From NCBI GenBank assembly GCA_018266555.1, contig JAFEAF010000002.1, forward strand, positions 152,667 through 216,666: a DNA stretch of 64,000 nucleotides. The letters are read 5' to 3'. Under the pieces are notes generated by a model. That model was not told the origin of the DNA. It was given only the letters and a program-made list of their open reading frames with translations, and did not search any database. Within the stretch, counting starts at the first letter, position 1; each line of letters begins with the position of its first letter. The DNA comes from Bacteroidota bacterium (GTDB lineage Bacteria; Bacteroidota; Bacteroidia; Chitinophagales; Chitinophagaceae). The position numbers and the translations under genes are program-made. Shown here piece after piece: positions 17,859 through 27,554 of this stretch.

Positions 17859-18335
17859 ATGCCTACAATCCATCTTACAACATTCATAGCCGCCCCGGTG
17901 CAGGTGGTGTTCGATCTAAGCCGCAATATAGATTTACATAAAAGATCCATGGTTTCCTTCAAAGAAGAAGCAGTGGCGGGTACCCGCTTCGGGCTGATAG
18001 AAAAAGATGACACGGTAACATGGAAAGCAAAACATCTTTTTAAAAAAAGATTGCTGCGGGTAAAAATTACAGAGCTGCAAAAGCCCGAGCGGTTTATTGA
18101 TGAGCAAATGCAGGGCGATTTTAAAATGATGAAACACGAACATTATTTCAAACCCTGTGACAACGGTACCATTATGATTGACTTGTTTCATTATGATATC
18201 CCCTATGGATTTTTCGGAAAACTGTTTGATCGCTTTTATCTTTTCCGGTATATTAACCGGTTGCTTCATTTGCGCAATAAAACCATTAAAGAATATGCAG
18301 AAAGCGATAAATGGAAGCCATTACTGATGAAATAA
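17859..18335 (+). CDS. SRPBCC-fold ligand-binding protein
   Basis: A 158-residue soluble protein of the START/SRPBCC fold. The N-terminus MPTIHLTTFIAAPVQVVFDLSRNIDLHKRSM is the characteristic first strand and helix pair, and KKRLLRVKITELQKPERFIDEQMQGDFKMMKHEHYF resembles the cell-division-inhibitor-like or cyclase/dehydrase subgroup often annotated in Bacteroidota. Its ligand is unknown. It lies between gcvT and comB, 49 bases before the latter, without evident functional link. Confidence 0.82.
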   Translation: MPTIHLTTFIAAPVQVVFDLSRNIDLHKRSMVSFKEEAVAGTRFGLIEKDDTVTWKAKHLFKKRLLRVKITELQKPERFIDEQMQGDFKMMKHEHYFKPCDNGTIMIDLFHYDIPYGFFGKLFDRFYLFRYINRLLHLRNKTIKEYAESDKWKPLLMK

Positions 18336-18362
18336 TCTCCTGCCTTAATCAATTTATTCCAG

Positions 18363-18370
18363 TATTTTTG
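18363..18370 (+). promoter_or_regulatory. -7 box for comB
   Basis: TATTTTTG matches TAnnTTTG, 15 bases before ATG 18385. It suggests comB can be transcribed separately from the SRPBCC gene with a very short leader. Confidence 0.42.
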
Positions 18371-18384
18371 TCTTTAATCTTTGC

Positions 18385-19113
18385 ATGGATAATAAGCCTA
18401 TACTTTTTACTTCCCTTTCACCTGCGTTATTGCATTTATACGATTTAAATAACAGCATCGTTGTTATCATTGATGTTTTGAGAGCTACCTCTACTATTGC
18501 GACAGCTTTACATAATGGCGCAAAATCAGTAATACCCGTGGATAGTGTACGGCGCTGTATTGAATTAGGAAAACAGATCGAAGGGATCACTGCCGGTGAA
18601 CGGGATGGAAAGATTGCCGAAGGCCTGAAACATGGTAATTCACCCCTGGAATATTCACGAGAGTTTATTGAAGGAAAAACTTTGGTGCTAACCACCACCA
18701 ATGGCACCCGCCTCCTTCAAATGGCACTGGACAGGGGCGCTCAAGAAATTGTAACCGGATCTTTCACTAACCTTTCTGTTATTTGCGATCATTTGATGAT
18801 CATGAAACAAAATGTTATACTTGCCTGTGCTGCCTGGAAAGACAGGATAAATATGGAAGATTCGTTATTTGCCGGAGCTGTTATTAATGAAGTGGGAAGA
18901 TATTTTAATATAAACTGTGATTCTTCGCACATAGCTGCATCTATGTATGAAAAAGCAAAAAATGATTTGTTTGGGTTTATGAAAAAAAATGATGCTTCAC
19001 ATTATCACCGGCTGATGGGATTTGGTTTAGAAAATGATCTTCGTTACTGCCTCACACCCGACCTAGCGAATGTATTACCGCAATATGATAATGGAAAACT
19101 GATTATTCGGTAA
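18385..19113 (+). CDS. comB: 2-phosphosulfolactate phosphatase family protein
   Basis: A 242-residue protein of the ComB family, which removes phosphate from 2-phosphosulfolactate, the second step of the sulfolactate/coenzyme M route in methanogens. The conserved segments are visible: VVIIDVLRATSTIATALHNG, ITAGERDGKIAEGLKHGNSP, LVLTTTNGTRLLQ and CAAWKDRINMEDSLFAGAVI. ComB homologues are widespread in bacteria lacking coenzyme M. In Bacteroidota a link with sulfonate or sulfonolipid metabolism is possible, but no comA, comC or cysteate gene lies nearby, so the role is open. Length is normal. Confidence 0.9.
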   Translation: MDNKPILFTSLSPALLHLYDLNNSIVVIIDVLRATSTIATALHNGAKSVIPVDSVRRCIELGKQIEGITAGERDGKIAEGLKHGNSPLEYSREFIEGKTLVLTTTNGTRLLQMALDRGAQEIVTGSFTNLSVICDHLMIMKQNVILACAAWKDRINMEDSLFAGAVINEVGRYFNINCDSSHIAASMYEKAKNDLFGFMKKNDASHYHRLMGFGLENDLRYCLTPDLANVLPQYDNGKLIIR

Positions 19114-19428
19114 TGCGATTTTTATCCTGAGGTATTATTCTTAACAAAAAATGTTTCACAAAAAACCGGGTATTTCTCTTTAGCGGAACTGGTGTGATAT
19201 ACTTCGTTTATGAAGAGAGGCCCTGGCTGAAAAAACCTACTAAGATACTTCATTTCTTTTTCAATTTTACTGTATAAAAATTATTTTTATTTTTTCTCAT
19301 TTACACGAAAATCTTTCTTACATCCTTTTACATTTGCAGATTGCCCATGAATCAGTTGGCTGCGGGCATTGTGCAGATATGCGATTTGTTTAGCATTCAC
19401 TGCAAACTGCCAACTGCAAATTTTCTTA
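19114..19428. other. Intergenic region between comB and the SNF2 gene
   Basis: No gene was found in these 315 bases. The stretch holds a -7 box at 19329, a few short hairpin-forming segments (for example CTTCGTTTATGAAG near 19202-19216) and AT-rich DNA. No tRNA or recognised RNA motif was seen. Confidence 0.6.
19329..19336 (+). promoter_or_regulatory. -7 box for the SNF2 helicase gene
   Basis: TACATTTG followed by CAG, the same 11-mer as before gcvT. It would give a leader of about 85 bases before ATG 19429. Confidence 0.42.
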
Positions 19429-22400
19429 ATGGCATTACCGCACCTTATCAAGTACGTCTATACACACGGGACCGATGAAGTGATCCGCCGGGGAAAAAAA
19501 ATCCACGCCATCGGGTTTGTTGAGCTGGTAGAATATGATGATCTTTTCGGTTCGGCTATCATCCGTGTAAAAGATGATATCTATACCACATTTTATAAAG
19601 TTTATATTCAGAAAATAAAAGATCCGAAATCCATTTCACTTCGTTGCGGCTGCCCGTATAACCTCGGAGATATTTGCAGGCATGAAGCGGCAGCATTATT
19701 TTTTTTGCAGGAGCTGATTGACAAAGGACAACTGCGTACTGATGATGTGCAATACGATCAGCGGCATACCGTAGCGAAGATGAAATCCATTGACCTGAAA
19801 TTACTTCGGATGCTTTCTTCACACGATGTGTTTTCCGAAGCAGAAATGTTTTTGCGGACACAAAAAGCAAAAATTGAATTTGCCGAAAATGAAACTGTAA
19901 AAGCCTCTGTATCCATTCATGGAAAAAATTATAAAGTCATCATCCGGAAAAATGAAGAAAGAAATTTTGATACCAGTTGTGATTATGAAGACAAAGAACA
20001 TCCGCTTTGTTTGCCCAAAGTAATTGTGTTCTTGCAATTGCTGAATGCCTATGGAGCCGGTTATTTCGACAGTATTCGGAACTGGGATAAAGAAAAAAAT
20101 AAATTACTCGAAGTGTATGGATATTCATTGAATGATGATCTGAAAGGAAAATTTGAATTTGTTTATAAAGAAGGAAAACCTTTTTTGCGGGTATTGGATA
20201 GCTCTATTAAACGGGTTATAATAGCGCCGCAACCCCTGCGCCCGGTTATTGTAATGCACCAACCAGAAGCGGCAGAGCCAGAGGTGCAGCAGGAAGAAGT
20301 AAAAACATCTGAACGGGTAGGGATCGTTATTAATTTTAATAAAAGAACTTATCCCTATTTCAGTGTTGATGCAATCCTCGGAGAAACTAATGAAAGAGCA
20401 AATGGATTTGACGGCAAAGTGGAAAAGCTGGATTTGAGCCGCTATGTAAACACGGATAATCTGTGCGAGGAAGATAAACAAATTATAAATACACTCCGGA
20501 AATTGCAGGAAGGGGAGATCAATAAATACATCAGCCGCAATTCTCCTTTTTCTGGGTTTTGGGAAAATATCATTCACCAGGATACAGATGACCTGCCCGA
20601 TGAAACCAAAGAGCTGATGGCGGAATATCTTTTACCAAAGTTAAAAAAATTATTCAGTGTATCCGCACAAAGCCCTCTTGTGTTTTTATTACCTGGTAAA
20701 AAAACATTCAAAACGGTTAACCTGGAAACTCTCCAGGTAATGATGGAAGAAGCAACTCCAAATTTTTTTATCAAAAAAAATTCACACTATTCGGTCTTGT
20801 GCCGGGTAAAAGCAGGCGGAATGGAATATGATCTTGGAAGCAATGAAAGTGCCGGCCCTCTTTTTTTCCTGTATAATCACCAGATTCATTTGTGGAAAAG
20901 CAATGATGTCATTCATCTTGTAGAAAAATTTTTGCCGGATGGAACCATGACCATCCCGCAGGAAGAATGGGTGACAACATTATACCAGTTCATTGTGCCT
21001 TTGTCCAAAGAATATAAAGTGGATTTTGACCGGCCCCTGATCCGTGAAGTAAAAGACGGTGATCCTGAAGTAAAATTGTTTTTGACGGAGAAAGGGGATT
21101 ATCTCGTTTTTCAGCCTTCCTTTTCTTATAAAGGGTACGAAACAAAATCAAGGGACCGGGATGCCATTGTAGTACCATCGGAAGAAGGAGTCATCATCGT
21201 TCACCGGAACCGTGAAAAAGAAAATACTTTTATCCGGAAATTAGAAGCGTTACATTCCAATTTTATACATAACGAAGACAACGGGTCGCTGGCATTGCGG
21301 GGAACAGATGTATTGAAAAATAACTGGTTCTTTTTGTTTGTGGATGCCATGAAAGAAATGAAAATTCCGGTATTTGGATTTGAAGCATTGAAAAATTTCA
21401 GGTTCAATACTGCCAAGCCGCAAACAAGAATTTTTATCAGCAGCAACACAGATTGGTTTGATGCCAAAGTGGATATAGTTTTTGGAGATCAGAAAATAAC
21501 CGTAGCTGATGTGAAAAAGGCATTGGCGAATAAACAGCAGTTTGTTCAGTTGAATGATGGTACATTGGGAATTTTACCTGAGGAATGGATAAAAAAATAT
21601 TCTTTGCTTTTCCGGGTTGGAGAAGGAAAAACAAATTCACTGAAACTATCCCGCTTTCACCTCAGCGTGGTAGACGAACTATATGAAGCCCGAGATGAAA
21701 ATGAGTTGACGGTACAGTTGGAAGAAAAATACAACCGCCTCCGGGACTTTAATAAGATCAATGAAGTGCAACCCCCGGAACATTTGCATCCTATTTTACG
21801 CCCATACCAGGTTGCCGGTTATCAATGGTTAAATTACCTGAGTGAAATTGGCTGGGGTGGAATATTGGCAGATGATATGGGATTGGGGAAAACCGTGCAG
21901 GCATTATCTTTTATTGAACATTTCAAATCACAGAATGGACAAGTGAAGGCTTTGGTGATTTGCCCCACTACACTTATTTATAATTGGGAAAATGAGATTA
22001 AAAAATTCACACCGGAATTAACGTACCGCATACATCATGGCGGTGCAAGAATTAGAACGAAAGAAGAATTTCTTGGTTATGATATTACCATTACGACCTA
22101 TGGCACATTGCGCAGCGATATAAAAATGATGACAGGAGTAGAATTTGATTATGTAATATTAGACGAATCGCAGGCCATAAAAAACCCGTCGAGCAAAGTA
22201 ACCAGAGCGGCTGGTTTGCTGAATGCAAAACATCGCCTCTGCATGAGTGGTACACCGCTGCAGAATAACACGTTCGACATTTATGCTCAAATGAATTTTT
22301 TGAATCCGGGTATGCTGGGTACCATGGAATTTTTCCGCCAGGAATTTTCTATGCCCATAGATAAATTTGGTGAAGAAGACCGGAAAGAGCATTTGAAAAA

Positions 22401-23184
22401 AATTTTATATCCCTTTATTCTTCGTCGTACAAAAGAGCAGGTGGCAAGAGACCTTCCCGAAAAACAGGAGATGATTCTTTTTTGCGAAATGGAAGATGAG
22501 CAACGGCAAATTTATGATGCGTACCGGAATGATTTCAGAGACAAGATCATGGGTACAATACAGGAACAAGGCATTCAGCGTTCACAGCTTACCATTTTGC
22601 AGGGATTGATGAAGCTGCGCCAGATTTGCGACTCACCGGCGATATTAAATGAACAGGAAAAATTTGAAAATCATTCTATCAAACTTGATGAACTGGCCAG
22701 GGAGATTACAGAGAATATCAGCAATCACAAAGCGCTGATCTTTTCCCAGTTTCTCGGCATGCTGGCATTGATTAAAGACAAACTGAATGAATTAGGTGTG
22801 AAGTATGAATATTTTGACGGCAGCACTTCAGCGCCGGATAGAGAAACAGCTATTCAAAGTTTTCAAAACGATGAAAGTGTTCGTGTTTTTTTAATTTCTT
22901 TAAAAGCCGGCGGGGTAGGTCTGAATCTGACAGCAGCCGATTATGTTTACATTGTTGATCCCTGGTGGAATCCGGCCGTAGAACAACAGGCTATTGACAG
23001 AACACATCGTATCGGTCAAACCAAAAACATTTTTGCATACCGGATGATCTGTAAAGACACTATTGAAGATAAAATCCTGAAGCTGCAGGAAAAGAAACGG
23101 GCACTGGCCAAAGAACTGATTGCCGACGATGCTTCTTTTGTAAAAAGCCTTAGCAAAGAAGATGTGGAGTATTTATTTAGTTAA
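19429..23184 (+). CDS. SNF2-family DNA-translocating ATPase with N-terminal SWIM zinc finger
   Basis: A 1251-residue superfamily-2 ATPase. A SWIM zinc finger near the N-terminus is seen as SLRCGCPYNLGDICRHEAAA (CxC...CxH). A long middle region without clear motifs precedes the ATPase from about residue 780: LRPYQVAGYQWLNYL, Walker A ADDMGLGKTVQAL, ALVICPTTLIYNWENE, the DEAD-like VILDESQAIKN, CMSGTPLQNN, then the C-terminal lobe LIFSQFLGML, FLISLKAGGVGLNLTAADYV and RTHRIGQTKNIFAYR. These proteins move along duplex DNA and remodel protein-DNA complexes. The frame is open back to 19369, but ATG 19429 (MALPHLIKYVY) begins the conserved part. It stands alone; a defence role is possible for SNF2 proteins but nothing nearby supports it. 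Confidence 0.93.
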   Translation: MALPHLIKYVYTHGTDEVIRRGKKIHAIGFVELVEYDDLFGSAIIRVKDDIYTTFYKVYIQKIKDPKSISLRCGCPYNLGDICRHEAAALFFLQELIDKGQLRTDDVQYDQRHTVAKMKSIDLKLLRMLSSHDVFSEAEMFLRTQKAKIEFAENETVKASVSIHGKNYKVIIRKNEERNFDTSCDYEDKEHPLCLPKVIVFLQLLNAYGAGYFDSIRNWDKEKNKLLEVYGYSLNDDLKGKFEFVYKEGKPFLRVLDSSIKRVIIAPQPLRPVIVMHQPEAAEPEVQQEEVKTSERVGIVINFNKRTYPYFSVDAILGETNERANGFDGKVEKLDLSRYVNTDNLCEEDKQIINTLRKLQEGEINKYISRNSPFSGFWENIIHQDTDDLPDETKELMAEYLLPKLKKLFSVSAQSPLVFLLPGKKTFKTVNLETLQVMMEEATPNFFIKKNSHYSVLCRVKAGGMEYDLGSNESAGPLFFLYNHQIHLWKSNDVIHLVEKFLPDGTMTIPQEEWVTTLYQFIVPLSKEYKVDFDRPLIREVKDGDPEVKLFLTEKGDYLVFQPSFSYKGYETKSRDRDAIVVPSEEGVIIVHRNREKENTFIRKLEALHSNFIHNEDNGSLALRGTDVLKNNWFFLFVDAMKEMKIPVFGFEALKNFRFNTAKPQTRIFISSNTDWFDAKVDIVFGDQKITVADVKKALANKQQFVQLNDGTLGILPEEWIKKYSLLFRVGEGKTNSLKLSRFHLSVVDELYEARDENELTVQLEEKYNRLRDFNKINEVQPPEHLHPILRPYQVAGYQWLNYLSEIGWGGILADDMGLGKTVQALSFIEHFKSQNGQVKALVICPTTLIYNWENEIKKFTPELTYRIHHGGARIRTKEEFLGYDITITTYGTLRSDIKMMTGVEFDYVILDESQAIKNPSSKVTRAAGLLNAKHRLCMSGTPLQNNTFDIYAQMNFLNPGMLGTMEFFRQEFSMPIDKFGEEDRKEHLKKILYPFILRRTKEQVARDLPEKQEMILFCEMEDEQRQIYDAYRNDFRDKIMGTIQEQGIQRSQLTILQGLMKLRQICDSPAILNEQEKFENHSIKLDELAREITENISNHKALIFSQFLGMLALIKDKLNELGVKYEYFDGSTSAPDRETAIQSFQNDESVRVFLISLKAGGVGLNLTAADYVYIVDPWWNPAVEQQAIDRTHRIGQTKNIFAYRMICKDTIEDKILKLQEKKRALAKELIADDASFVKSLSKEDVEYLFS

Positions 23185-23236
23185 ATACCTATTCTAAAAA
23201 TTTCTTTGGAGCAGTTAATCTCATAATTTATTTTCG

Positions 23237-23764
23237 CTACTTGATAATAATTTCCATGGATTTAATTCTTGTCCACAGGCCGGCATTGGTACAAAGACTA
23301 TAAAAATTTTCTGAAGGAACCTCTGCTAAAGGCCTTACAACATTATCTTGTTTTATTTCAATTATAAATTTCCTTTGAATATACCTGTAATCGTCTTTAT
23401 CGGTTATCATACAATTATGTTCTGCCTGGTTCAGTACTACAGCAAAATGGCCGGGATTCATGAACTCAGAACCGGCAGAAAGCCTGACAGCCCAATTTTT
23501 CCTGGCGCCTTCATATTTATTTAAAAGTCCTTCCTGTAAATTTTTAAATGGTAAAATCAATATGCCTTTAGCAAAACTGCATGAATCCGGTTTGGGATTA
23601 TCAACTTCAGCAAGAAATAATGAATCCCTCATGGATGTTACGGGGTCCCCTTTACTGTCTGTCAATTTTACGACCAGCATGGTAGAACCATCAAAAGGGC
23701 AATGCTGGGCAAAACCAGTCGCAGAAAATACAGCAATAAAGAAAAACAGGAAAACCCTTTTCAT
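23237..23764 (-). CDS. Small exported protein of unknown function
   Basis: A 175-residue protein with a clear signal peptide (MKRVFLFFFIAVFSATGFAQ, cleavage after AQ). The mature part begins HCPFDGSTMLVVKLTDSKGDPV, reminiscent of a carboxypeptidase-regulatory-like beta-sandwich start, and contains four Cys that could form disulfides. No named family is recognised. A TTG at 23779 is also in frame, but ATG 23764 begins directly at the signal peptide. It converges on the SNF2 gene with a 52-base gap. Confidence 0.72.
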   Translation of the reverse strand: MKRVFLFFFIAVFSATGFAQHCPFDGSTMLVVKLTDSKGDPVTSMRDSLFLAEVDNPKPDSCSFAKGILILPFKNLQEGLLNKYEGARKNWAVRLSAGSEFMNPGHFAVVLNQAEHNCMITDKDDYRYIQRKFIIEIKQDNVVRPLAEVPSENFYSLCTNAGLWTRIKSMEIIIK

Positions 23765-23877
23765 GCCATTTCGGTTCAAATAAAATTAAGCAATAAAATA
23801 AACCGGTTGAATGATTTTGTTCCCGGATTGTATTTTGAAAAATGTTATCATCAACAGGCAGGAAAAATGGGGAATAA

Positions 23878-23903
23878 AAATGTCTGCCAGCCGGCAGACA
23901 TTT
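23878..23903 (-). terminator. Intrinsic terminator for the 52-codon gene
   Basis: TGTCTGCC (23881-23888) and GGCAGACA (23893-23900) pair around AGCC, extended by A-T pairs. On the minus strand the stem is followed by TTTTTATT. It lies 28 bases after the stop codon of the 52-residue reading frame at 23931-24089. Confidence 0.72.
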
Positions 23904-23930
23904 ATAATGAACGGGTCAGTAAGGAAAGTT

Positions 23931-24089
23931 TTATTTTCTTTTGGGAAAACCTCCTGCTACATGCGATGAACCGGAAATAAAAACCGCCAGCACAGATTTC
24001 AATAAACGAAAGACATTCAAAGAAGGTTTGTAGTACTGATGATAGATTTTCGCCTCTTCATGAGCATGTACGATATGTTTGCGTTTCAT
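23931..24089 (-). CDS. Small basic protein, 52 residues
   Basis: A short reading frame starting MKRKHIVHAHEEAKIYHQYY, continuing with a hydrophobic stretch (LLKSVLAVFISGSS) and ending GGFPKRK. The codon content looks coding, the start is an ATG in a spacer free of other genes, and an intrinsic terminator follows in the same direction at 23878-23903. The N-terminus is His/Lys-rich and the middle could be a short amphipathic or membrane-associated helix. No family is recognised. Without the terminator this would be a weak call; with it, a real small gene is more likely than not. Confidence 0.55.
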   Translation of the reverse strand: MKRKHIVHAHEEAKIYHQYYKPSLNVFRLLKSVLAVFISGSSHVAGGFPKRK

Positions 24090-24319
24090 AATTACGAGAT
24101 TACAAGTTTAGGTGTAACGGAAAACGGGAAAGTAAATTATACAAACCCTGCGTAATTTTCAAATTTTAATCCCTGTTGTAACGTTAAATTCTGATTTGAG
24201 AAACAAAATTCGTAAAAACACTTGTAGCGGTTACGATTAAAAACGATTTTCAGATTGATCATCATTCCCTGTTTTCTATAACCGAAAAGAGAAACACTAT
24301 TATTAAACCTGATTCAGTA

Positions 24320-24339
24320 TTAACCTTGATTAACATTAA
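24320..24339 (+). promoter_or_regulatory. Direct-repeat site upstream of the beta-barrel receptor gene
   Basis: TTAACCTTGATTAACATTAA contains two TTAAC units spaced 10 bases apart, 49 bases before the start codon. It matches 18 of 20 bases of the site at 30656-30675. The pattern (two direct half-sites one helical turn apart) is that of an OmpR-type response regulator, and such a gene lies at 32259. Confidence 0.55.
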
Positions 24340-24388
24340 ACCAAACCAAATTAACCCGTAATAGAATAGCAGAAGAATATTTTCGTAG

Positions 24389-27241
24389 ATGAAAAAAATA
24401 GCTATGAGAAATATTTCTATCCTGCTTTTTCTTTTAACCGGCTTTTCTTTTACATCCTTTGCTCAAAAAAACGGTACCATAAAAGGTATTGCATTCGATA
24501 CGCTGGCAAAACAACCGCTTGCTTCTGCTACCATTACCGTTATGCAGAAAAAAGACTCTTCACTGGTTACTTTTACACTTACCGACAATAAAGGATATTT
24601 CGAATTAAAAGGCATTCCGAATGGTGAATACCGACTGTTGATTACTCATATCAATTATCATAACAGTAATACATATTTTACCATTGACGATAACAATAAA
24701 AATATTGACCTCGGAACCATCACTATGAATGATAAAAACAAAGTGTTGGATGAGGTTGTGATCAAAAATGAAGCACCGCCGGTAACAATCATAAATGATA
24801 CGGTGCAATACAATGCAAATTCTTTTAAAACACCGCCCAATGCCAATGTGGAACAGTTGCTGAAAAAACTTCCGGGAGTGACGGTAAATAAAGATGGAAC
24901 GATAAAAGCGCAGGGTGAAAAAGTGCAAAAAGTATTGGTAGATGGGAAAGAGTTTTTTGGAAACGACCCGAAAATAGCCACTAAAAACCTGCCTGCTGAT
25001 GCAGTTGACAAAGTACAGGTGTATGATAAGCAAAGTGACCAGGCACAACTTACCGGTTTTGATGACGGCAATTATGAAAAAACAATCAATCTGAAACTGA
25101 AAGCAGATAAAAAGAAAGGCTCATTCGGAAAGATTTCTGCTGGCGGTGGTACTGATGGACGATATGAGGGGAAGTTCAATGTAAATTCTTTTAAAGGAGC
25201 CAGGCAAATGTCGGTGATCGGAATGGGTAATAATGATAACAGCGAAGGGTTCAGCTTTATGGATATTTTAAATTTCACCGGAGCGTTGAGTCAGCTAAAA
25301 GGCGGAGGTGGAAATATAAACATAAACATAGGACCTGACGACCCCGTTGCTTCATTATTAGGAAACAATAATAGTGCGGGTATCAAAACAATCTGGGGCG
25401 GCGGTGTGAATTACAATAATATCATTGGAAAGAAAATTGATTTGCAAAGCAATTATTTTTATAATCATTATGACCCCAATACAAAAAGTAATATCCTGAG
25501 ACAATACCCCGACTCATCACTTTATTATCAACATTCATTTTCAGACAATCTGAATAACAACAACAGGTTTAACATGAATGTACTGTACCAGATAGATTCC
25601 AGCACTTCGCTGCGGATTATTCCTTCATTAACCCTCCAGCAAACTAAAAATAGTTCACAAAACGACTATCAGACTCTTTCTTCTGCTAATAGACTGGTGA
25701 ATGAAGGCAAAGCAATGAATACTTCCAACACTGATGGATATAATTTTCAAAACACATTATTGTTTCGTAAAAAATTAAATAAAAAAGGCAGAACTTTTTC
25801 CCTGTCACTACAAACGAGTCTTAATAACAACAATGGAGATGGCAGCATTGAATCCATTACCGGTTTTTATAATCAGGATGGGTCCCTGAACCGAAAAGAT
25901 ACATTGAATCAGCGTTTCACCACGGAAGGAAGTCTTCGTGGCTATAATGCTAAGGCTACTTATACCGAGCCTTTGTTTAAAAGATCGTTGCTTGAATTCA
26001 GTGTAAGCAGAAGCGATAGCAAAAACACGGCTGATAAAATCACAAAAGATTACAATGGGCTGAACGGGAAATATGATCAACTCAACCCGGAGCTGAGTAA
26101 TAATTATTCCAACTCCTATTCCTACAATACCGGCGGTCTCAGGATGCGTACTCAAAGAAGCAGGTTTAATTATATGCTTGGTGCTTACTGGCAACAAGCC
26201 GATCTGCAGGGAACGATTATCAGCGGGACCAAAGACTCAATGATTAAAAAAACATTTTATAATATATTACCCAATGCAAGGGTTCAATATAATTTCACAA
26301 AATTCAAAACACTTTCTATTAATTATGCCACAAGCACTAATCAACCGGCGATGTCTCAATTACAACCGGTACCCGATGTAAGTGATCCGTTGAATATTAA
26401 AATGGGTAACCCGGAGCTGAAACAGGAGTTTACCCACAGCATACAGGGAAACTTGATGCTGGTGAGTCCTTACCGAAACAGAAATTTGTTTTTATTTTTT
26501 ACCATGAATAAAACGCAAAATAAAATTGTAAACTATGATTCGCTGGATCAATTCGGCGTTCGATACAGCAAGCCGGTGAATGTAAACAGCGTTTATAATT
26601 TTAATGGTGATCTGAACCTGGGTATGCCGGTACGGTTTCTGAAAGGTATGCTGAGCCTGGGTACATCTGCCGGATACAACAAAAACAAACAATTCATCAA
26701 TAGCGGCAGGCAGGGTGGCGGATCGGCAGCGCCGGTACTTACCGGAGTCAACACATTTTCATTAGGGCCCAATCTCCGGTTAGACATTAATGCGTCTGAT
26801 AAACTGAGTATCGCAATGTTGGGTCAATGGAATTATAATCATGCTAAGTATTCTGAATTTTCATCTCTTAATACTGCCTATCTCAGCCAGGAATATGAAG
26901 CGGATCTGGATTGGCAATTGCCCAAAAACTTTTTCTTCTCTACGGATTTTACATACAGCATCAACAACCAGCTTTCATCATCCTTCAACACTAATATCCC
27001 CATTTGGAATGCAAGCATCAGTAAAATGATGCTGAAATATAACCGGGGTGAATTGAAATTCCGGGTTTCCGATTTGCTGAACCGCAACACCGGTATCAGC
27101 CGAACCAGCAACCTGGGTTATATCGAAGATAGACAAGTGACCACGCTGCGCAGGTTTTTCATGATCAGCTTCATCTATAGTTTAAGTAAAACAGGATTGA
27201 ATAATACCGGCGGGGGTGGAATGAAGGTAATTATGAAATAA
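24389..27241 (+). CDS. Outer-membrane beta-barrel protein (TonB-receptor-like) with carboxypeptidase-regulatory N-terminal domain
   Basis: A 950-residue outer-membrane protein. After the signal peptide (ISILLFLLTGFSFTSFAQ) comes a carboxypeptidase D-like regulatory domain (GTIKGIAFDTLAKQPLASAT to DLGTITM, residues about 28-112), then a plug-like domain (PPNANVEQLLKKLPGVTVNK, KVLVDGKEFFGNDPKIATKN), then a long barrel of alternating strands typical of the OMP_b-brl_3 group, ending GMKVIMK. Such proteins are usually paired with a GLPGLI protein, which is present at 29786. They are thought to move or bind an as yet unnamed substrate; a peptide or metal is possible. A direct-repeat site upstream suggests control by the two-component pair at 30730-32948. 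Confidence 0.9.
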   Translation: MKKIAMRNISILLFLLTGFSFTSFAQKNGTIKGIAFDTLAKQPLASATITVMQKKDSSLVTFTLTDNKGYFELKGIPNGEYRLLITHINYHNSNTYFTIDDNNKNIDLGTITMNDKNKVLDEVVIKNEAPPVTIINDTVQYNANSFKTPPNANVEQLLKKLPGVTVNKDGTIKAQGEKVQKVLVDGKEFFGNDPKIATKNLPADAVDKVQVYDKQSDQAQLTGFDDGNYEKTINLKLKADKKKGSFGKISAGGGTDGRYEGKFNVNSFKGARQMSVIGMGNNDNSEGFSFMDILNFTGALSQLKGGGGNININIGPDDPVASLLGNNNSAGIKTIWGGGVNYNNIIGKKIDLQSNYFYNHYDPNTKSNILRQYPDSSLYYQHSFSDNLNNNNRFNMNVLYQIDSSTSLRIIPSLTLQQTKNSSQNDYQTLSSANRLVNEGKAMNTSNTDGYNFQNTLLFRKKLNKKGRTFSLSLQTSLNNNNGDGSIESITGFYNQDGSLNRKDTLNQRFTTEGSLRGYNAKATYTEPLFKRSLLEFSVSRSDSKNTADKITKDYNGLNGKYDQLNPELSNNYSNSYSYNTGGLRMRTQRSRFNYMLGAYWQQADLQGTIISGTKDSMIKKTFYNILPNARVQYNFTKFKTLSINYATSTNQPAMSQLQPVPDVSDPLNIKMGNPELKQEFTHSIQGNLMLVSPYRNRNLFLFFTMNKTQNKIVNYDSLDQFGVRYSKPVNVNSVYNFNGDLNLGMPVRFLKGMLSLGTSAGYNKNKQFINSGRQGGGSAAPVLTGVNTFSLGPNLRLDINASDKLSIAMLGQWNYNHAKYSEFSSLNTAYLSQEYEADLDWQLPKNFFFSTDFTYSINNQLSSSFNTNIPIWNASISKMMLKYNRGELKFRVSDLLNRNTGISRTSNLGYIEDRQVTTLRRFFMISFIYSLSKTGLNNTGGGGMKVIMK

Positions 27242-27554
27242 TGTAGTTAATCTTTTTGATCTGATAGCTTCGGGAAACATGTTATTTTGCTGTATAAAAT
27301 ATTGCATTAAGCGGAATAATATATTTCCGGGTTTTACAAGTTTCATGAAGCACAGATAACACCGAATCGCCGGGGAGATAAAAATCCGGAAATTAGATCC
27401 GAGTGCGGGAAAATTCTAAAATTAAAAAACCCGGTTCTTTCTGTGTTTAAAGTAATAAATCAAAATGGAAAATGTTTTTATTGAAAAGGAAGGTGACCGT
27501 TTTCTTCAATTTTTAGTAAGGTACAGATACGGGGAAGCTCATTCTATAATGAAT
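27242..27554. other. Intergenic region after the beta-barrel gene
   Basis: 313 bases with no convincing gene and no strong terminator. A 49-codon ATG frame (27465-27614, +) runs into the 3' end of the next gene on the opposite strand and is considered spurious. Confidence 0.5.

Noticed and set aside
19114-19428. Possible structured RNA in the comB-SNF2 spacer
   Set aside because: Only short weak hairpins were seen, with no match to a recognised RNA family.
23702-23980. 92-codon plus-strand frame over the start of the small exported protein and the terminator
   Set aside because: It is antisense to a gene with a clear signal peptide and crosses a terminator hairpin and the 52-codon gene.
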